Part shown: in pieces, positions 1 to 12,201 of the stretch
Layout: every line of letters starts with the position of its first letter
How positions within the stretch are numbered: the first letter of the stretch is position 1
NCBI GenBank assembly: GCA_022539475.1
Contig: VCMS01000023.1
Span: 1 to 64,000 of the forward strand
DNA from: Gracilaria domingensis
Lineage: Eukaryota; Rhodophyta; Florideophyceae; Gracilariales; Gracilariaceae
Reading direction: 5' to 3'
DNA length: 64,000 nucleotides
Made by a program: the position numbers and the translations under genes
The notes under the pieces: generated by a model
Databases searched by the model: none
Seen by the model: the letters and a program-made list of their open reading frames with translations, nothing else
What the model was told of the DNA's origin: nothing

Positions 1-1775
1 CGTGTATAGTTAGTTTTTAGACCTACTTAGGTGAGCTTCGACCTCGTCGTCGGGAGCACGTTTTGTAAAGTCAATCCGAGCCTTCTAAGTTAACTCTTTT
101 GTCGAGTAGCGCTCTCCTGAGTGGGACTCTACACGAGTGAAGGCTCTGGCGGCAACGCGCCTACGTGGGTTTATAACTCTCGCGAGTATACCACGTCTGC
201 GTTAGCGATGGTTCCTACTCTCTCGGTAGCTTTAGGAACATCTTCGTTGATGTCAGGACCTGAAGGTCGTCCGAGGAGGTACTAGGAACTAGATTACGAA
301 GCTGATCGACTCTGTTATAGAGTTTTGCCGTGTTTACGGAAATCCGTGCATTACCGTTGGGATTCACCACGCTCCGGGCACAGTGCCGAGGAGGCCCTTA
401 CCCGTCGCGGTGTGGGTGTTGTTCGGTTGTTGTTTTCTGTTGCTTTCCCTCTCGGGACTACACCTGTCGTTGTCGTGTTTCATCGTTGCCGATACCACCC
501 CATCCCTGGAGTTTTTCATCGTTTTCTCACGACGTGGCTTGCACCTGTGTAGGTATAGCCAGTTGCCACTTCGGCCTTACAACCGAGTTACGGTGGTACA
601 GAGGGCTCTGTCACTGGTCTGCCATCTCTCACGAGAGCGGACTTTCAGACAGTCTGGTGGGTTTCACTCCTGCGAGTTTGCCCCCACAAAGGTGTTCTCC
701 CGACTTAGAACCGTTCTAGGTCACTGTCGTGGAATTGACTTGATTGTTGACGGATCACCGTTTTCTGACAAAGATCAGGGGACTCTTTAGAGTTTTGGAG
801 GTTGACAACTTTTGATCGTGAACCGCTGACGTGGTGGTTTACCGAGAAGGTTTATTGAGTTTTATTGTTCTTTGGAGACTCGTGTACGAGTTTAACTGGA
901 TCATCTGGATCAGATTGCTTACTGGTTTTCAGTATGCCGCAACCGCCTCGAGGTTCTCGAGCTGGTTTAGCGCGGTCGTCAGCTGCGGTTCCACCCGTTG
1001 CACCGACGTCCCGGTCTATCCCAGATGAGGCGCCACCTCTTGAGGTCGTACCACGCCCCCGGAGAACGCGTTCAGTTGCGGAAGCACCCGAGGGAATGTG
1101 GGTTCTGCTCAACCCGTCGTTGAGGCACCATCCATGGTTAATCCTAACGCTGCTACCGTAGCCGAGTTGGCTAGGTTGGAATCCCGCTTGGATATTAATC
1201 ACGCTGCTCACGTGGAACTCCTACATGATGTTACCTCGTTGAGGACGCAGGTTGATGATGCCCAGGTGAGGGATGTCTCAGGAGACTTACGTCTTCTGAG
1301 AAGGGACGTGAATTCCATTATGGAAAATCTGGGTACCCAGACGTCTTCGACACGGAGTACCGGGCATTTGTCGAGGAAATGCGCACCGATATCGGTCGAA
1401 TTCGTTCGCGCTTGGAAACGCTGGAGGATACAATCCGTATGGATGAAGCTCCGGACGCACAGGTTCCTCAAGGAAATCCATCTGCAGATGAAGACCATCG
1501 TTCGGTGAAGCAGAAACGTCGACACCCCAAAACGAGTTCAATATGATTCGGATTCATCGCGCTCTGACTCGAGCGACATGACCGAAGACAGTTCGTCAGA
1601 TTCATCTGATAGTGATGACAACCGTCATAGGTCACGTTCGACACGGTCGAAAGCGACGCAGTCTACTCAGGCAGTGATGAGATCACGCGTGAAAGGACGG
1701 CGCCACTTGGGACTCAAAGAGTTAAAGCCGACGGAACCGCTCTACACAAAGCTGTTGTAGTACCGCTATTATCGG

Positions 1776-3002
1776 TTGGAAGATGTTACTTCGAATCGCT
1801 CCTCGCGAGGAACCTGTAAGGTGAAGGACTACATTCGAAGGTTGAATGTTACCCTCGAAACAATGAAGTTCTCGGGGACAGATCCTATCCTTATCTTGGA
1901 TTTCCTTGCCAGGCTCGTCCAGGAGGCCGATATACTCGGTATGAGTGAAGCACAGGCATATGTGTCACTGCCGTACTTCCTAACAGGGACTGCGGAAGAT
2001 CAGTACACCTCAGTTCGAGGAACCTCGAGAGCCTCGGAAGGAGGAGTCACGTGTTGGCTCGAAGCTGTGAACTACCTTCTCAGGTCGTACGCGACTTCCA
2101 ACGCGATTTACAGCGCTACTCTTGCTGTTCGCGACACTAGACAGAAGAGTGGAGAATCTGAAACGGTTTATTCAACGCGGTTGAACAAAGCGTTTCACCG
2201 ACGTGGTAATGTGTATTCCGCACAGGAGCGGTGTACCATGTTTGTTGATGGTTTGGACCACACCATTCGGTCGTTGGCCGCTCGCCGACGCAAAGAAAAA
2301 CGCCGAATGACGTACCTAGAGTTGGTTAATTACGCCCAGGCGGAAGGAGAGACGTATCGAGCCCGCAACCCGCGGCAGCGCCGCTCGAAAGCGCTACTCG
2401 CGGAGAGTTCGTCACCATCGATGTCGGTTTTGCGACGTGAAACCGCTGTCGGTGATGCTGATAGCGTCCACTTCATTGGAAGTAACCCCGATTCTTACGG
2501 ATCTACGGACCTGCCGTCAACCTCGATTCCGAGCACGGAAGAAGACCCCGCATTGTATGCCCAAGGTGTCCGGGTGCCTGCAGCCCCGCTGCCTTACGCT
2601 AACAATTCGTCGCGTCTGAACCGTCCAGGGTGGAAGGACACAGCACCACAACGTCGAGTGGACAATCGTCCTCGCGACAAACCGGCCTCGGTCATATGTT
2701 ACCAGTGCTACCTTCCAGGCCACGTATCGACGCAGTGCGTACTTCCGCCGTCGCACAGGCCGAAAATTATTGCGTATTACGACGCCCTCACGCCCGAGGA
2801 AAAAGAATCTGTTCCACGAAAGGAATATGATAAGGCCAGAGCTGAACTGGGATTACCGGTTCCGGTTTATGCTCAGCCCTCCGTTCCGGTACAGGCACCT
2901 TCAAACCAGGTTCCAGGCGAAGTACCCACGCATGGGGTTCAGTTAGGCCCCCCGAAAGGAGTTCACGCACCGAATTCGGTGAGCCCCGTTCAGAAAAACT
3001 GA
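1776..3002 (+). CDS. Gag-like protein of the gypsy element
   Basis: A 408-residue Gag-type protein of the gypsy fossil. Residues about 40-210 resemble the retrotransposon Gag helical domain, with hydrophobic stretches and a basic ARRRKEKRR patch. A single zinc knuckle CYQCYLPGHVSTQC lies near residues 310-323, followed by a Pro/Val-rich tail. It precedes pol by about 45 bp. Nucleocapsid-like RNA binding is the family role. The acidic Ser-rich sequence upstream (1578-1760) may be part of the same leader. Confidence 0.85.
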   Translation: MEDVTSNRSSRGTCKVKDYIRRLNVTLETMKFSGTDPILILDFLARLVQEADILGMSEAQAYVSLPYFLTGTAEDQYTSVRGTSRASEGGVTCWLEAVNYLLRSYATSNAIYSATLAVRDTRQKSGESETVYSTRLNKAFHRRGNVYSAQERCTMFVDGLDHTIRSLAARRRKEKRRMTYLELVNYAQAEGETYRARNPRQRRSKALLAESSSPSMSVLRRETAVGDADSVHFIGSNPDSYGSTDLPSTSIPSTEEDPALYAQGVRVPAAPLPYANNSSRLNRPGWKDTAPQRRVDNRPRDKPASVICYQCYLPGHVSTQCVLPPSHRPKIIAYYDALTPEEKESVPRKEYDKARAELGLPVPVYAQPSVPVQAPSNQVPGEVPTHGVQLGPPKGVHAPNSVSPVQKN

Positions 3003-3046
3003 CTTCGGGAGTTTCCCCTACGGGAGGGGCTCCTTCCGAGCCGAAG

Positions 3047-6000
3047 TTGAAGGCGCCCGAGGCGTCACAGCTTCGCTCCTCAGCTGTTAGAATCCTTTCA
3101 AGGATAGCGGCTACAACTGAAGTGAGCTCAGAACACCTTTCGGTTCTAGGTCGTCCGTGGATACGGTCCCGTAATCTCCGTATTCCGGAAAGAGTTCTTG
3201 TGATGGCCAAGAGAAACTACAAAGTTTATGCCGATCTTGGCTTGTCTAACCAGTTCATGGTTCGACAGTTGTCTGTGTTGGATACAGGAGCTGCACCGAA
3301 CCTGATTCACCTTGAGTTGGTGCCACCCGCGCTACGGGATGAAATTCGTCATGGTCCTGGTTTGGACATCGCGGATGCCGACAATAACCCGTTGCGTACT
3401 CTTGGGTACATACCTCTCATGTTACGACTAGGAACCTGTATGGTTAAAGTGGATTTCATGGTTTGCAAAAGCATTGCCGCACCGGTGATACTCGGTTGTG
3501 ACTTTTGTGATCGTTTTGTTGAAGCGATTCGACCTCGAGCTCGAGTTGTTACCATGGATGATGGTTCCGAAATACCGATTGTAAGGAAACCGCTAAAGAG
3601 AGCTACACGCAAGCGCGTCCCGCTCCCTGCTGCACAGGAAGTTCCAACCGTCGACCCGGTATCATCTAAGCTCCATGTGGCTCATGCTTTCGCAATCCCT
3701 GCGCAATCCCAAGTCCGGGTCACCATAACTACTAAGCAGTCTGGTCTACGTGTGGTACAACCATTGCCATCATTGTATGATCAGAAGCAACTCGCTTTGG
3801 CGAAGGGAGTAATCTCGGTGGAACCCGACAAACCATTCAGAGTTTTGGTCGCCAACTTTGGCACAACCCGACAGTGCTTATCTAAAAACCAAATTCTTGG
3901 TACCACTCTCCCGCACCCTGCTACTATCGTACTGACGAAGATACCCGTTGCGAATGTTCTCGGTATAACCGATGCTAAGGAGGGGGAGGGATCAGCCGAA
4001 ACCGCTTTTACCGCATCGGTTACCCCGGCGAACAAAGTCACCAAATCGCTGGCACCCACCGAGGGTAAAGCGTTGCCACCAGGAACGGAAGATACAGACC
4101 CTGTCAAAGAACTGGAACAGTTGAATTTTGATCATGTACCTGAGTCTCATAGAGATAAGTTGAGAGAAATGTTGAGGGAGTTCACACCCATGTGGGATGG
4201 ATCCCTCGGGACAATTGGAATCACGGAACACCGTATTGACCTACTTCCAGGTACTAGCCCCATTTCCCAACACCCATATCGGGCTGGTCCCAAAGCTAGG
4301 GAAGAAGAGCAATCTCAGGTTGAGAAGATGTTACGCGCTGGCGTCATAGAGGCGGCTCAATCCGCTTGGGCCTCACCTGTGGTGCTAGTTCCAAAACCGG
4401 ACGGATCATGGCGATTCTGTATTGATTACCGTCGTCTAAATTCGGTCACCGTCAAAGACGTTTATCCCATACCCAGGATGGACGAATACATTGACTCGCT
4501 TGGGAGTGCTACAGTGTTCACCGCCTTGGATGCCAATTGGGGATTCTGGCAAGTTCCGATCCGTGAAAAGGATAAGGACAAAACTGCTTTTGTGTGCCAC
4601 CAAGGTTTGTACCGGTTTAAACGAATGCCGTTCGGATTAACCAACGCACCGGCTACGTTTCAACGTGCTATCGATATCCTCTCGGCTCGATTCAAGTGGA
4701 AGACCTGCTTGGTGTATCTTGACGATATCATCGTGTTCTCCGATAACCTTGATGACCACTTAACACACGTCCGGGACGTCATGAGAGTCCTCAGAGACGC
4801 GGGCATTACGCTGAAACTCAAGAAGTGCGAGTTCTTCACAGATTCTGTCAAATACCTAGGGCATATCATCCGACCTGGACAGCTCTCAGTTGACGCAGTT
4901 CGCGTGAAGTCGCTGAAGGAAGCGAAACACCCTACGACACAAACGGAACTCCGCAGTTTTCTGGGTCTCTGTAATGTATATCGGCATTTTGTCCCGAACT
5001 TCGCAGATATTGCGTCCCCTCTTAACCACCTTCTGAGAAAGGGTCAACCAGTTCAACTGGAACCCCTAGGCGACGTGGAAGCGTCTGCCTTTTCGGCATT
5101 AATTGACGCAGTAAAGTCACCGCCAATCTTGGCTTTGCCTAAGCTAGGACTTCCATTCGAAGTAAACACTGATGCCAGTGCACACCAGGTTGGTTGCGCC
5201 CTGTTTCAGGTCACGGAAGACGGCGTGAGACATCCAATTGGATACTGGTCGCGATCCTTGAACGTACACGAACGTAACTACTCAGTTTTGGAGAACGAGT
5301 GCTTAGCCGTTGTATGGGCTCTAACTACATTGAGGCCATATCTTATGGGCAACCATTTTACGGTACATACGGACCACTCATCTCTCCGATGGCTCATGGA
5401 AATCTCGGAACCATCAGGACGCTTGATGCGTTGGCGCTTGAGGTTATCGGAGTTCGATTTCACAGTTGCGTACAAAAAAGGAACGTTGAATCTGCTGGCA
5501 GATGCACTCTCCCGCTTGGGAACAAATGCAGAAGCGGCACCAGATGACGATCTGGACATACCATGCTTTATGGTGGAAGAACAAGCAGGTTGGGTCGAAT
5601 CCTTGTCGGATGACATCTGTGACGACATCCTGCTCACTTCTGAGAAGTTGGATCCCTTGACTGGATCTTTTGTACCCATCACTTCCGAGGAGATGATCCG
5701 AGAACAGCAAACGGATGAGTTCTGTTCGCGAATTCGCGCTCGTCTCAATGGAGGAGATCGTACACCTTTTCAGGTTAACGATCAGGGGTACCTGGTTAGG
5801 TTGCTTGAATCGTATACCCAAATTGTGGTCCCATACTCGCTGCAAAACCGTGTGTTGGTCATGACACACTATGTGAAGGTAGGAGCCCACCCAGGAGGTC
5901 GAAAACTATACTTGACCCTGCGTAGGGATTTCTACTGGCCGTCAATGGCATTGGACTGCTACGCAGTACGACGCTCTTGCACCGAGTGCGCTAAGAATAA

Positions 6001-6720
6001 CGTGAAACTTAGTAAATACTCGAAGAAGTTAACGCTGTTCCCAGCACGGTCTCCCTTGGAGTTTATCGCTATCGATATCTTAGGTGAATGGATCAGAACC
6101 GCAAGAGGTAATCGATTCCTTCTGGTTATCACCGATCGGTTCTCTAAGTTGGTACGGACAGTCCGGCTGAAACGGATTACGGCCACCGTGGTTGCACAAG
6201 CTTTTGTCACCCACTGGGTCTTTGTGTACGGTCCACCGGTTCATCTATTATCAGATAACCGTTGACAGTTCACGTCGAAGTTTTTCCAGGACGTCTTTCG
6301 GATCTTGAGTGTCAAGAATCTATTTACGACCACCTACCACCCCCAAACAAATGGTCAGGTAGAACGATTTAACCGTACCATGCTAAATGCATTAAGATCT
6401 TATGTGGCAGATCATCCTAAGGATTAGGATTTGTATACGGACGCTATTACGTACGCGTACAACACCCAAGTCCACCGGGTAACGAAGCTAGCACTTTTTG
6501 AGTTGGTATTGTCAAGAGTACCGCCAACGGTTGCAATCGAGGCTCAAGAAACGCTTTCTACGTACCCGTCTGTTGGGTTATACAGGAACGCTTGGAAGGA
6601 TTGGTTAACAAAAATGGTACCAGTCGCTCGCACAGCGATGGATAGTGCAAAAGTTTGGAAACTGAGACGGTTGAACGGCAACGGGTGGCTGTGCAGACGC
6701 GATCACGAAGCGAATTGTTG
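3047..6720 (+). CDS. Pol polyprotein region of the gypsy element
   Basis: Domains are recognisable in order. The aspartic protease has LDTGAAPNL (about 3278). The reverse transcriptase starts near 4290, with the WRFCIDYRRLN and YLDDIIVFS catalytic blocks (about 4408 and 4717). The RNase H has NTDASAHQVG (about 5165) and HTDHSSLRWL. The integrase has an HHCC zinc domain ending in CTECAKN (about 5980) and a core beginning at about 6060. RNase H before integrase marks Ty3/gypsy. Treated as a fossil: the region is broken, most evidently towards the integrase end. Confidence 0.93.
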
Positions 6721-6750
6721 AAGTACTGCTCACGAGCAGTTAGGTCGCTC

Positions 6751-8230
6751 CTTCTGGGTTGCCAAAAATTTGCAGAATTGCAGCCCATAAAGGAGCTACA
6801 AAGTCAGCCACAAACTGATTCGAATTTCTAACCGACATCCAGCGACAAGCGTAATTTGGCACGAATATGCCTCTCGATACCGTACTCTCCAATAACTCAT
6901 CATCTGAGATTGGTCCCTTAACATTGCTAATCCAAAACTTAGTCATCATTAATCAAGTTGCACCAAAGCACCAAACATTGTTACGATGAGAATGATTGTG
7001 TATATGCCAACATATTTTTAGGCAAGAGTGGCAATGTCTTTAGGTAAATGATTTTTGCTAGAGAAACTCTGTAGATGCCCAGTGAATACAGTGGATATAC
7101 TGAGTCATCTATGGTGAAAAGCTATATTTATGATTTTGAAACGGACGGCTGTTGCGTTATGGGAAAAACCCGAGTAGACAAATCCGCTAAATTCGAAATT
7201 TGGTGAGTCATGTTAAAGGTGTAATGTATGCGCATATGCCCAAGGAAGGATATGATAGTGTAGAATTGCATGCGTATTTATTCATGATTTCCTCAAATCG
7301 TAGCATAGTAGTTTTAAATGCGTGTTCACTCATGATTTTATCAAATTTTAGCAGAGCAGACTTGCATGCGTGCTTTGTTACAATCTCATCTAAGTGGGAA
7401 TATACAGGTATCCTGCTTTAGCTTATTGTTTCCGTCAAAGATATATATGATGTTTATGTCTCAAATACTGTTATATGCATATTCGAGACGCATATCAAAT
7501 GTGTAAATGTATTCAAAGGTTTTCACATATCTTCCGGTTTTGTTCGACTAAAATTTTTCATCGAAATTGAAAGCATCATATTTTTAAATGACTTAGAAGT
7601 TCCATTATCTATATTCTTACCTTAAAACTCAGATATATCTGCACCCAGAATTGAAGTTTTGTGGTTTTCAGACACCATACCCTTACCATAATCAGCATTA
7701 AGATATGTGATCCAAATTTCCACATCTTCTTCGTACTGCAGGATTTGGACAATTTGCTTTCTTTAAAATTTAAGCATAAGGCAACGTAGCTCACGGGATC
7801 TTCAATTGACATAACAAACTTGTTCTTTTTCTCTAGAGCACTATCGACCTTGTGCGATACGGGAAGTGTCCGGAACAAATAACGAGAAGCATATTTCGAG
7901 AAAACCATGCAACGCAATACAAACCATAGAAGATGCCATACTATTTTTGAATCACCTTTCGATGTCAGGTCAAGGCTACTCATGATACACAACTTCAGAA
8001 AGCAGGGTCCGAACGTCCGCCGAGAAAAGTAGCCGCGTTGCGATGAGAACATCACAGTTTCAAAAATGATAGCAGAATATCACAGTTTAAAAATGATAGC
8101 AGATGAAATATACTAGAGATATAAAGCAATTTGGAGTTTGTGGAGTCTGAAACGAATACGTGTCGGACGTAATGTAGTGCGTCACCTTTCGAGCTGACCG
8201 TTAAAAGACGAAAGGCTTTTATTCAAGACT
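6751..8230. other. AT-rich intergenic stretch
   Basis: No convincing gene. Base composition drops sharply from the gypsy element. Two modest open frames (minus-strand 6740-6949 and 7609-8055) match nothing I recognise and look like chance or old debris. A short tandem repeat at 7265-7410 is listed separately. Confidence 0.6.
7265..7410 (+). repeat. About 49-bp tandem repeat, three degenerate copies
   Basis: Units begin near 7266, 7314 and 7364, each around the word ATGCGT. In the small plus-strand frame 7200-7421 they read as degenerate 16-residue repeats (VELHAYLFMISS, VVLNACSLMILS, ADLHACFVTISS). I do not know a function. Confidence 0.6.
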
Positions 8231-8234
8231 TATT

Positions 8235-8300
8235 GTGAAGAGCGAAAGAGACACAAAAGAAAAAAAAAAGAAAAAGAAAAGAAGAAAGAAAAGTAAACAT
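8235..8300 (+). repeat. Polypurine (A/G) tract
   Basis: Almost uninterrupted A/G sequence, simple low complexity. The Lys/Arg-rich peptide it could encode is a composition artefact. Confidence 0.8.
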
Positions 8301-8451
8301 TTACTTGAAGCTAATCTACGGCGAGGCAGGAGCGGTTACGAGTCTAGCAAACGGGCCTCGATGGCCATCAGAAAGCGGCGCATGGTCCGTAGGGTTCTAG
8401 AGAGGACCCCATACGTGATTTCTGAGGGACGATGACGGTTCATCGTCTTCT

Positions 8452-8874
8452 CTACGCATCTGTACGCATCCTGCCACCCAGCCAAATAGGCTCGCGATAG
8501 GTGGAAGGTGGATACAGAGCTTGAAGAAGCCGGGTTGGTGAGCGAAACGGAGGCGCCAACGGGGAACCAGAATGTGCAGCTGGAGCCGGCTCGACGGAAG
8601 GTGGTGGAACGGGAGGCTGCGCGATAGGAGAAGCACGAATCTCGCCGACGAACTCGATCGAGTCGGGCTCGTCAAGGTCATCTGACTCGACGGCGGGAGC
8701 GACAACGGCAGGAGCGGCAACGAAGGCAGGACTAGGAGGAGGCATGGTAGTAGCAAGGACAGAAGGGCCCGGGCGAAGTAAGAAAGCAGAATATGTTACG
8801 CAAAATCTGCAGTACTGCTTGGAGTGACAACACGTCACGCGCGCCACAAAAGGTCGCGAGTGGGAAAAGCGCAT
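8452..8874 (-). CDS. Hypothetical Pro/Ala-rich protein, doubtful
   Basis: A 140-residue frame on the minus strand. If an internal Met is used (starting MPPPSPAFVAAP, near 8745) the product is about 97 residues, rich in Pro and Ala, with an acidic patch ESDDLDEPDSIEFVGE. Low-complexity N-terminal regions of this kind are common in retroelement Gag proteins and in disordered nuclear proteins. No domain is recognised and there is no supporting neighbour. It may be the remains of an element cut off at its 3' side near 8400. Confidence 0.25.
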   Translation of the reverse strand: MRFSHSRPFVARVTCCHSKQYCRFCVTYSAFLLRPGPSVLATTMPPPSPAFVAAPAVVAPAVESDDLDEPDSIEFVGEIRASPIAQPPVPPPSVEPAPAAHSGSPLAPPFRSPTRLLQALYPPSTYREPIWLGGRMRTDA

Positions 8875-8899
8875 GTGCTCCCCATTACAGGAAAATTCT

Positions 8900-9100
8900 G
8901 GAACCTTTAAGAGTGAGCTAGAAATTTCTAGAAAATTCTAGAAAATTCTGAAAAGTTCCAGAAGGCACTGGAAATTACTATTTACTTCTTATCAGTGATG
9001 TTAGATTTATACATTTAAGAAGCAGGGGCGCTTCTAGATGTTTCTGAAAGACTTCTTTAGAAGTCTTTAGACTAATCTAGAAGTTCTAGAAGCTCCTTAA
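8900..9100 (+). promoter_or_regulatory. Cluster of heat-shock-element-like boxes
   Basis: Three copies of TTCTAGAA (8926, 8936 and about 9084) and several more alternating GAA/TTC blocks fall within 200 bp. The nGAAnnTTCn array is the established binding pattern of heat-shock factor. It lies 180-380 bp upstream of a TATA box that precedes the second LTR element. Confidence 0.5.
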
Positions 9101-9280
9101 CAAAATGTTAGAATTGGTTGAATGGCTGCGGGCTTTAGAGAAGGAACGAGTAAGGCAATAATAAGGCGACAAAATGTTTAGAATTAATCTTGCGATAGAG
9201 TAGAAATTAGAAATGCGTAGAAATGGTTTCTACGATTTGCTATCTTCAAAGAAAAGCTAGAATCGAGGGTAGCAATCGTC

Positions 9281-9288
9281 TATATAAG
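9281..9288 (+). promoter_or_regulatory. TATA box upstream of the second LTR element
   Basis: TATATAAG at 9281-9288, in a suitable place to start transcription of the gag region at about 9877. It is followed by a pyrimidine-rich leader. It probably lies in or near an LTR whose edges I could not fix. Confidence 0.5.
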
Positions 9289-11732
9289 CAGGGTGGCATT
9301 CGAGTTGACTCTTCTTCGGTCCTCTCCAACCACCCACCACCCACCACACCGCCACATAAACAGCAACACCTGCTGGTCAACCTTCCCCTCAACTTTTCCT
9401 TTCTTCTCCCCTTTTAGTCTGGTGGGCTTCCCTCAATTGTTATCCACTCCCCCTCTTGGCCACTTGGTGGTTCTGGCCTTTTCCTGTTTTTCCTTTTTTT
9501 CTCATCCTTTGCCTACCTCTGGGGATTGGCTCTCATTATTTCTTTTTATTGTTTCGAGTTCGTGTCTGAAGTTTGACACGGACTTTTGCCGAGTGAAGTT
9601 GAGCTGTGTCTTAAGTTTGGCACGGGCTTTAGCCGTTTGGTTTCGAATCTGTGTCTGGAGTTTGACGCAGATTTTAGCCGAATTATTTCGAGTCCTCGTC
9701 TGGAGTTGGCGTGGGCTTTAGCCGTTTTTATTTGTTGTTAATTTTATTGTGCACATCTGCACATTGCCATTAATTTGGCTGGTACCCTCTGGCACTTCAG
9801 TTGGGTTTGTCACCACCCGCGTCATTCCGTTCAAAAATGACGTTCACATGGTACCCCCAGCAGGGCGCCGTGCCGCGTGAAGCTACTATGTCATTCAACG
9901 GGTCTTCCACTGACATTAGGAAGTTTCCTGTTCTATTTCGAGAATGTTGCTACTTCTGGCATGGATGACGCTAATAGAGCTCTGAGGCTTCTTGGTTACT
10001 TGGAAGGAGAAGCCTTCGACTTCTATTATGACACCTATGCCATGAATGTGTCTCTGACTACCGGGGCCCATGATTACAATGGAGTGAAGCAAGCCCTCAT
10101 TGACCGTTTCGGGGCTGCTGAAGAACCGGAGGAGCAGATCCGTTGTGCCTTCACTGCTCGTCTGGACTACGAGGACCTTCTCGGTTCCCTGAAGAAGATG
10201 GACGCCTGCTTCCAGTGGGCAGGGTTCAATGAGAAAGCGAAGTTTGGCCTTCTCCGTTATGCTGCTATGGAATATGCGGATCTGGCCCAGTTGGTGATCT
10301 TTCGCGGGGCTGACAGTTATGAAGCCCTCAAGCGTCTCGTCAAGTCCTTCGTTGCCGGAAGGAAAGCCCTGGGTTCCTATGGAGAATTGAGTGCGCTTCC
10401 GCCGCCCAAGCAAGTACTGCAGAGGCCGGGGAAGTCGAAGACCGCACGCCCGAGTGCAGCGCCACTAGAAGACAAAGTTGAGCGACTGGCTGAGTAGATG
10501 GCGTACCTTCATCTCCTTGTGAAGAAGAACCAGAGTGGTGGACCTCGGCAAAACAAGGATCAGACGTGTTCGTACTGTTAGCAACCGGGTCACTTCGCCA
10601 ATCGTTGTGAGTTGAACCCACAACGCAACACCCGTTGTGGTCGCTGCGGAAGGATGGGACACTCCGCCGTGACTTGTTGGTCGAAGCCTAAGGCCGAAGG
10701 AGAACGCAATGTGTCATTTGAAGGCGTGAAGTCAGAGTCAGCCGCTGAGAGGGCCTTGAAAGAAAGAAATGCCCTCAACAAGGCTGAGGAGAACCAAGTT
10801 TCAATTGTTGTTAATGACTTTGATGATGAGGAAGTCGTGAGCGCAACGAAGAGAGATGCGGATGGTGCTTCTCTACCGAAGCAGTCGCGTATGGATGCGT
10901 TACCCGGTATCTCACCCGTAATGTTTCCACAGAACCAAGGCGTTGGACCGGCCCCTAAGCCTCCAGCGGGAAGCTCAAAGTCCAAGTCCAAGCCGTGTAA
11001 GGCGACGGCCGCGAAATCAAAGGCCAAGCCTAGGAAGATCAAGATCCAGGAGAACATCGGCAAGTAAAACGTCTACGAGGAACGTGCCAAAGCCCCGTCG
11101 GGTATTACCTTCGGACAGTTAGGCCGTGGCGATGCCGACGAAGCAAAGAAGGATTTACGAAGAATACTATCTGGCAGCTTCACTGGAAAGAAAGTTGCTT
11201 TTGCTCAAGCTCCGGCACTACCACCGGCGCTAAAGGTTGTCAATGTGGCTGTGTATGGAACGATTTCACAGGCATTGTTGGATTCGGGGGCCATTCCTAA
11301 TCTGATGTCGACGGCCCTTAGTCATAGGCTCTCACTCGAGCTGAAGCCTTCAAGCAGGAGGATAATCGTTGCAGACAGTACGAACTCCCTGGTTCGAGGA
11401 AGACTGCAGAACATCCCCGTGGTCTTCGGAACCCTCCGAGTACCGCTCGACTTCTTGGTTGTTGAGAATCCTCCTTTCCACGTAATCATTGGATGCCCTG
11501 CTTTAGAATCTCTTCAAGCTCGTCTGGACCTCGGTACACAGCAAGTGGCCATGCAGTTTGACGGACATTCAGCTGTTTTACCACTTGACCATCATCGCCC
11601 TAGTCTGGAGCTAATTGATGACGCCGTTCAAACCGACAGCGAAGATTTCACGTCGGCTTCCGAGTCCTTTTTCTCTGACAGTGAAGGGGAAGAGGACGAA
11701 GAAAATGAAATCTCTTTATCTAGAGGCAAGCC
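9289..11732 (+). mobile_element. LTR retrotransposon fragment (leader, gag, protease), fossil
   Basis: Leader with a 45-bp minisatellite, then a Gag-type protein (from about 9877), paired CCHC knuckles (10570-10680, including CGRCGRMGHSAVTC), a Lys-rich spacer and a retropepsin-type protease with LLDSGAIPNLMS (about 11275) and a conserved IIGCPAL block. It resembles gypsy-type Gag-protease. No reverse transcriptase or integrase follows: the element ends exactly where the left inverted arm begins (11733), so its 3' half was lost or displaced by that structure. Fossil, broken, with a few breaks. Confidence 0.82.
9552..9733 (+). repeat. 45-bp minisatellite, four copies, in an element leader
   Basis: Units start at about 9552, 9597, 9641 and 9686, with the shared pattern TTTCGAGT, GTGTCTGGAGTTTG, CACGGGCTTTAGCCG. 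They lie between the TATA box and gag of the second LTR element. Confidence 0.8.
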
Positions 11733-12201
11733 GCGTCTGTGTTCTGCAAAGTGGAATATAGTCTGTTCGCTTTGGAAACTAAGCTAGTTTTGGGGCTATT
11801 TGGGGCGCGCGAGGGGGTAGCAGAGGCTGGCACTCAAAAAATTAAGAAATTTTGGAATATTAAATTCCATTTCGCGCAGTTTAGTTCTTGGGTCCCCTAG
11901 TTTTTGTAGAGGTTCTACTTCGCCGCACCACCCCATTCACTCTTTTCCGCGACCCTCTCTCAAAACTGCACTCGTGCTAGTTTGCGTTTCCATTTTCTCC
12001 CATGTTGCAATGCCAATCGCAACTCATCCCACCTCAATCATCCCATCACTTCTTCCCAGTCCACACCACCCCCGCTATTTACCCATTTCTCGCCCATCAC
12101 GCGTTCGCATCCTCTCTCTCCGTCTCCGCAAACGTCATTTTGTAGAAGTCAGGTTGACAACCCTCCCCCTTCTCGTATACCCGCCTCGCCCCAAAACGGC
12201 T

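Larger units (their letters stand above)
1..6750 (+). mobile_element. Ty3/gypsy LTR retrotransposon, fossil, 3' end lost
   Basis: An LTR element entered by the window edge on its left side. Its parts, in order, are a long leader with low-complexity Ser/Asp-rich coding traces (about 1100-1760), gag with one CCHC knuckle, and pol in the order protease, reverse transcriptase, RNase H, integrase. That order is diagnostic of Ty3/gypsy. No left LTR is visible, and I find no copy of the leader after 6750, so the right LTR seems to be missing. The reading frames are mostly long, so the element is fairly young but broken, with a few breaks. Confidence 0.93.

Noticed and set aside
325-1211. Several overlapping frames in the gypsy leader
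   Set aside because: Frames overlap on both strands, with no domain and composition like untranslated leader.
8235-8435. Lys/Arg-rich small protein
   Set aside because: Produced by a polypurine tract; low complexity only.
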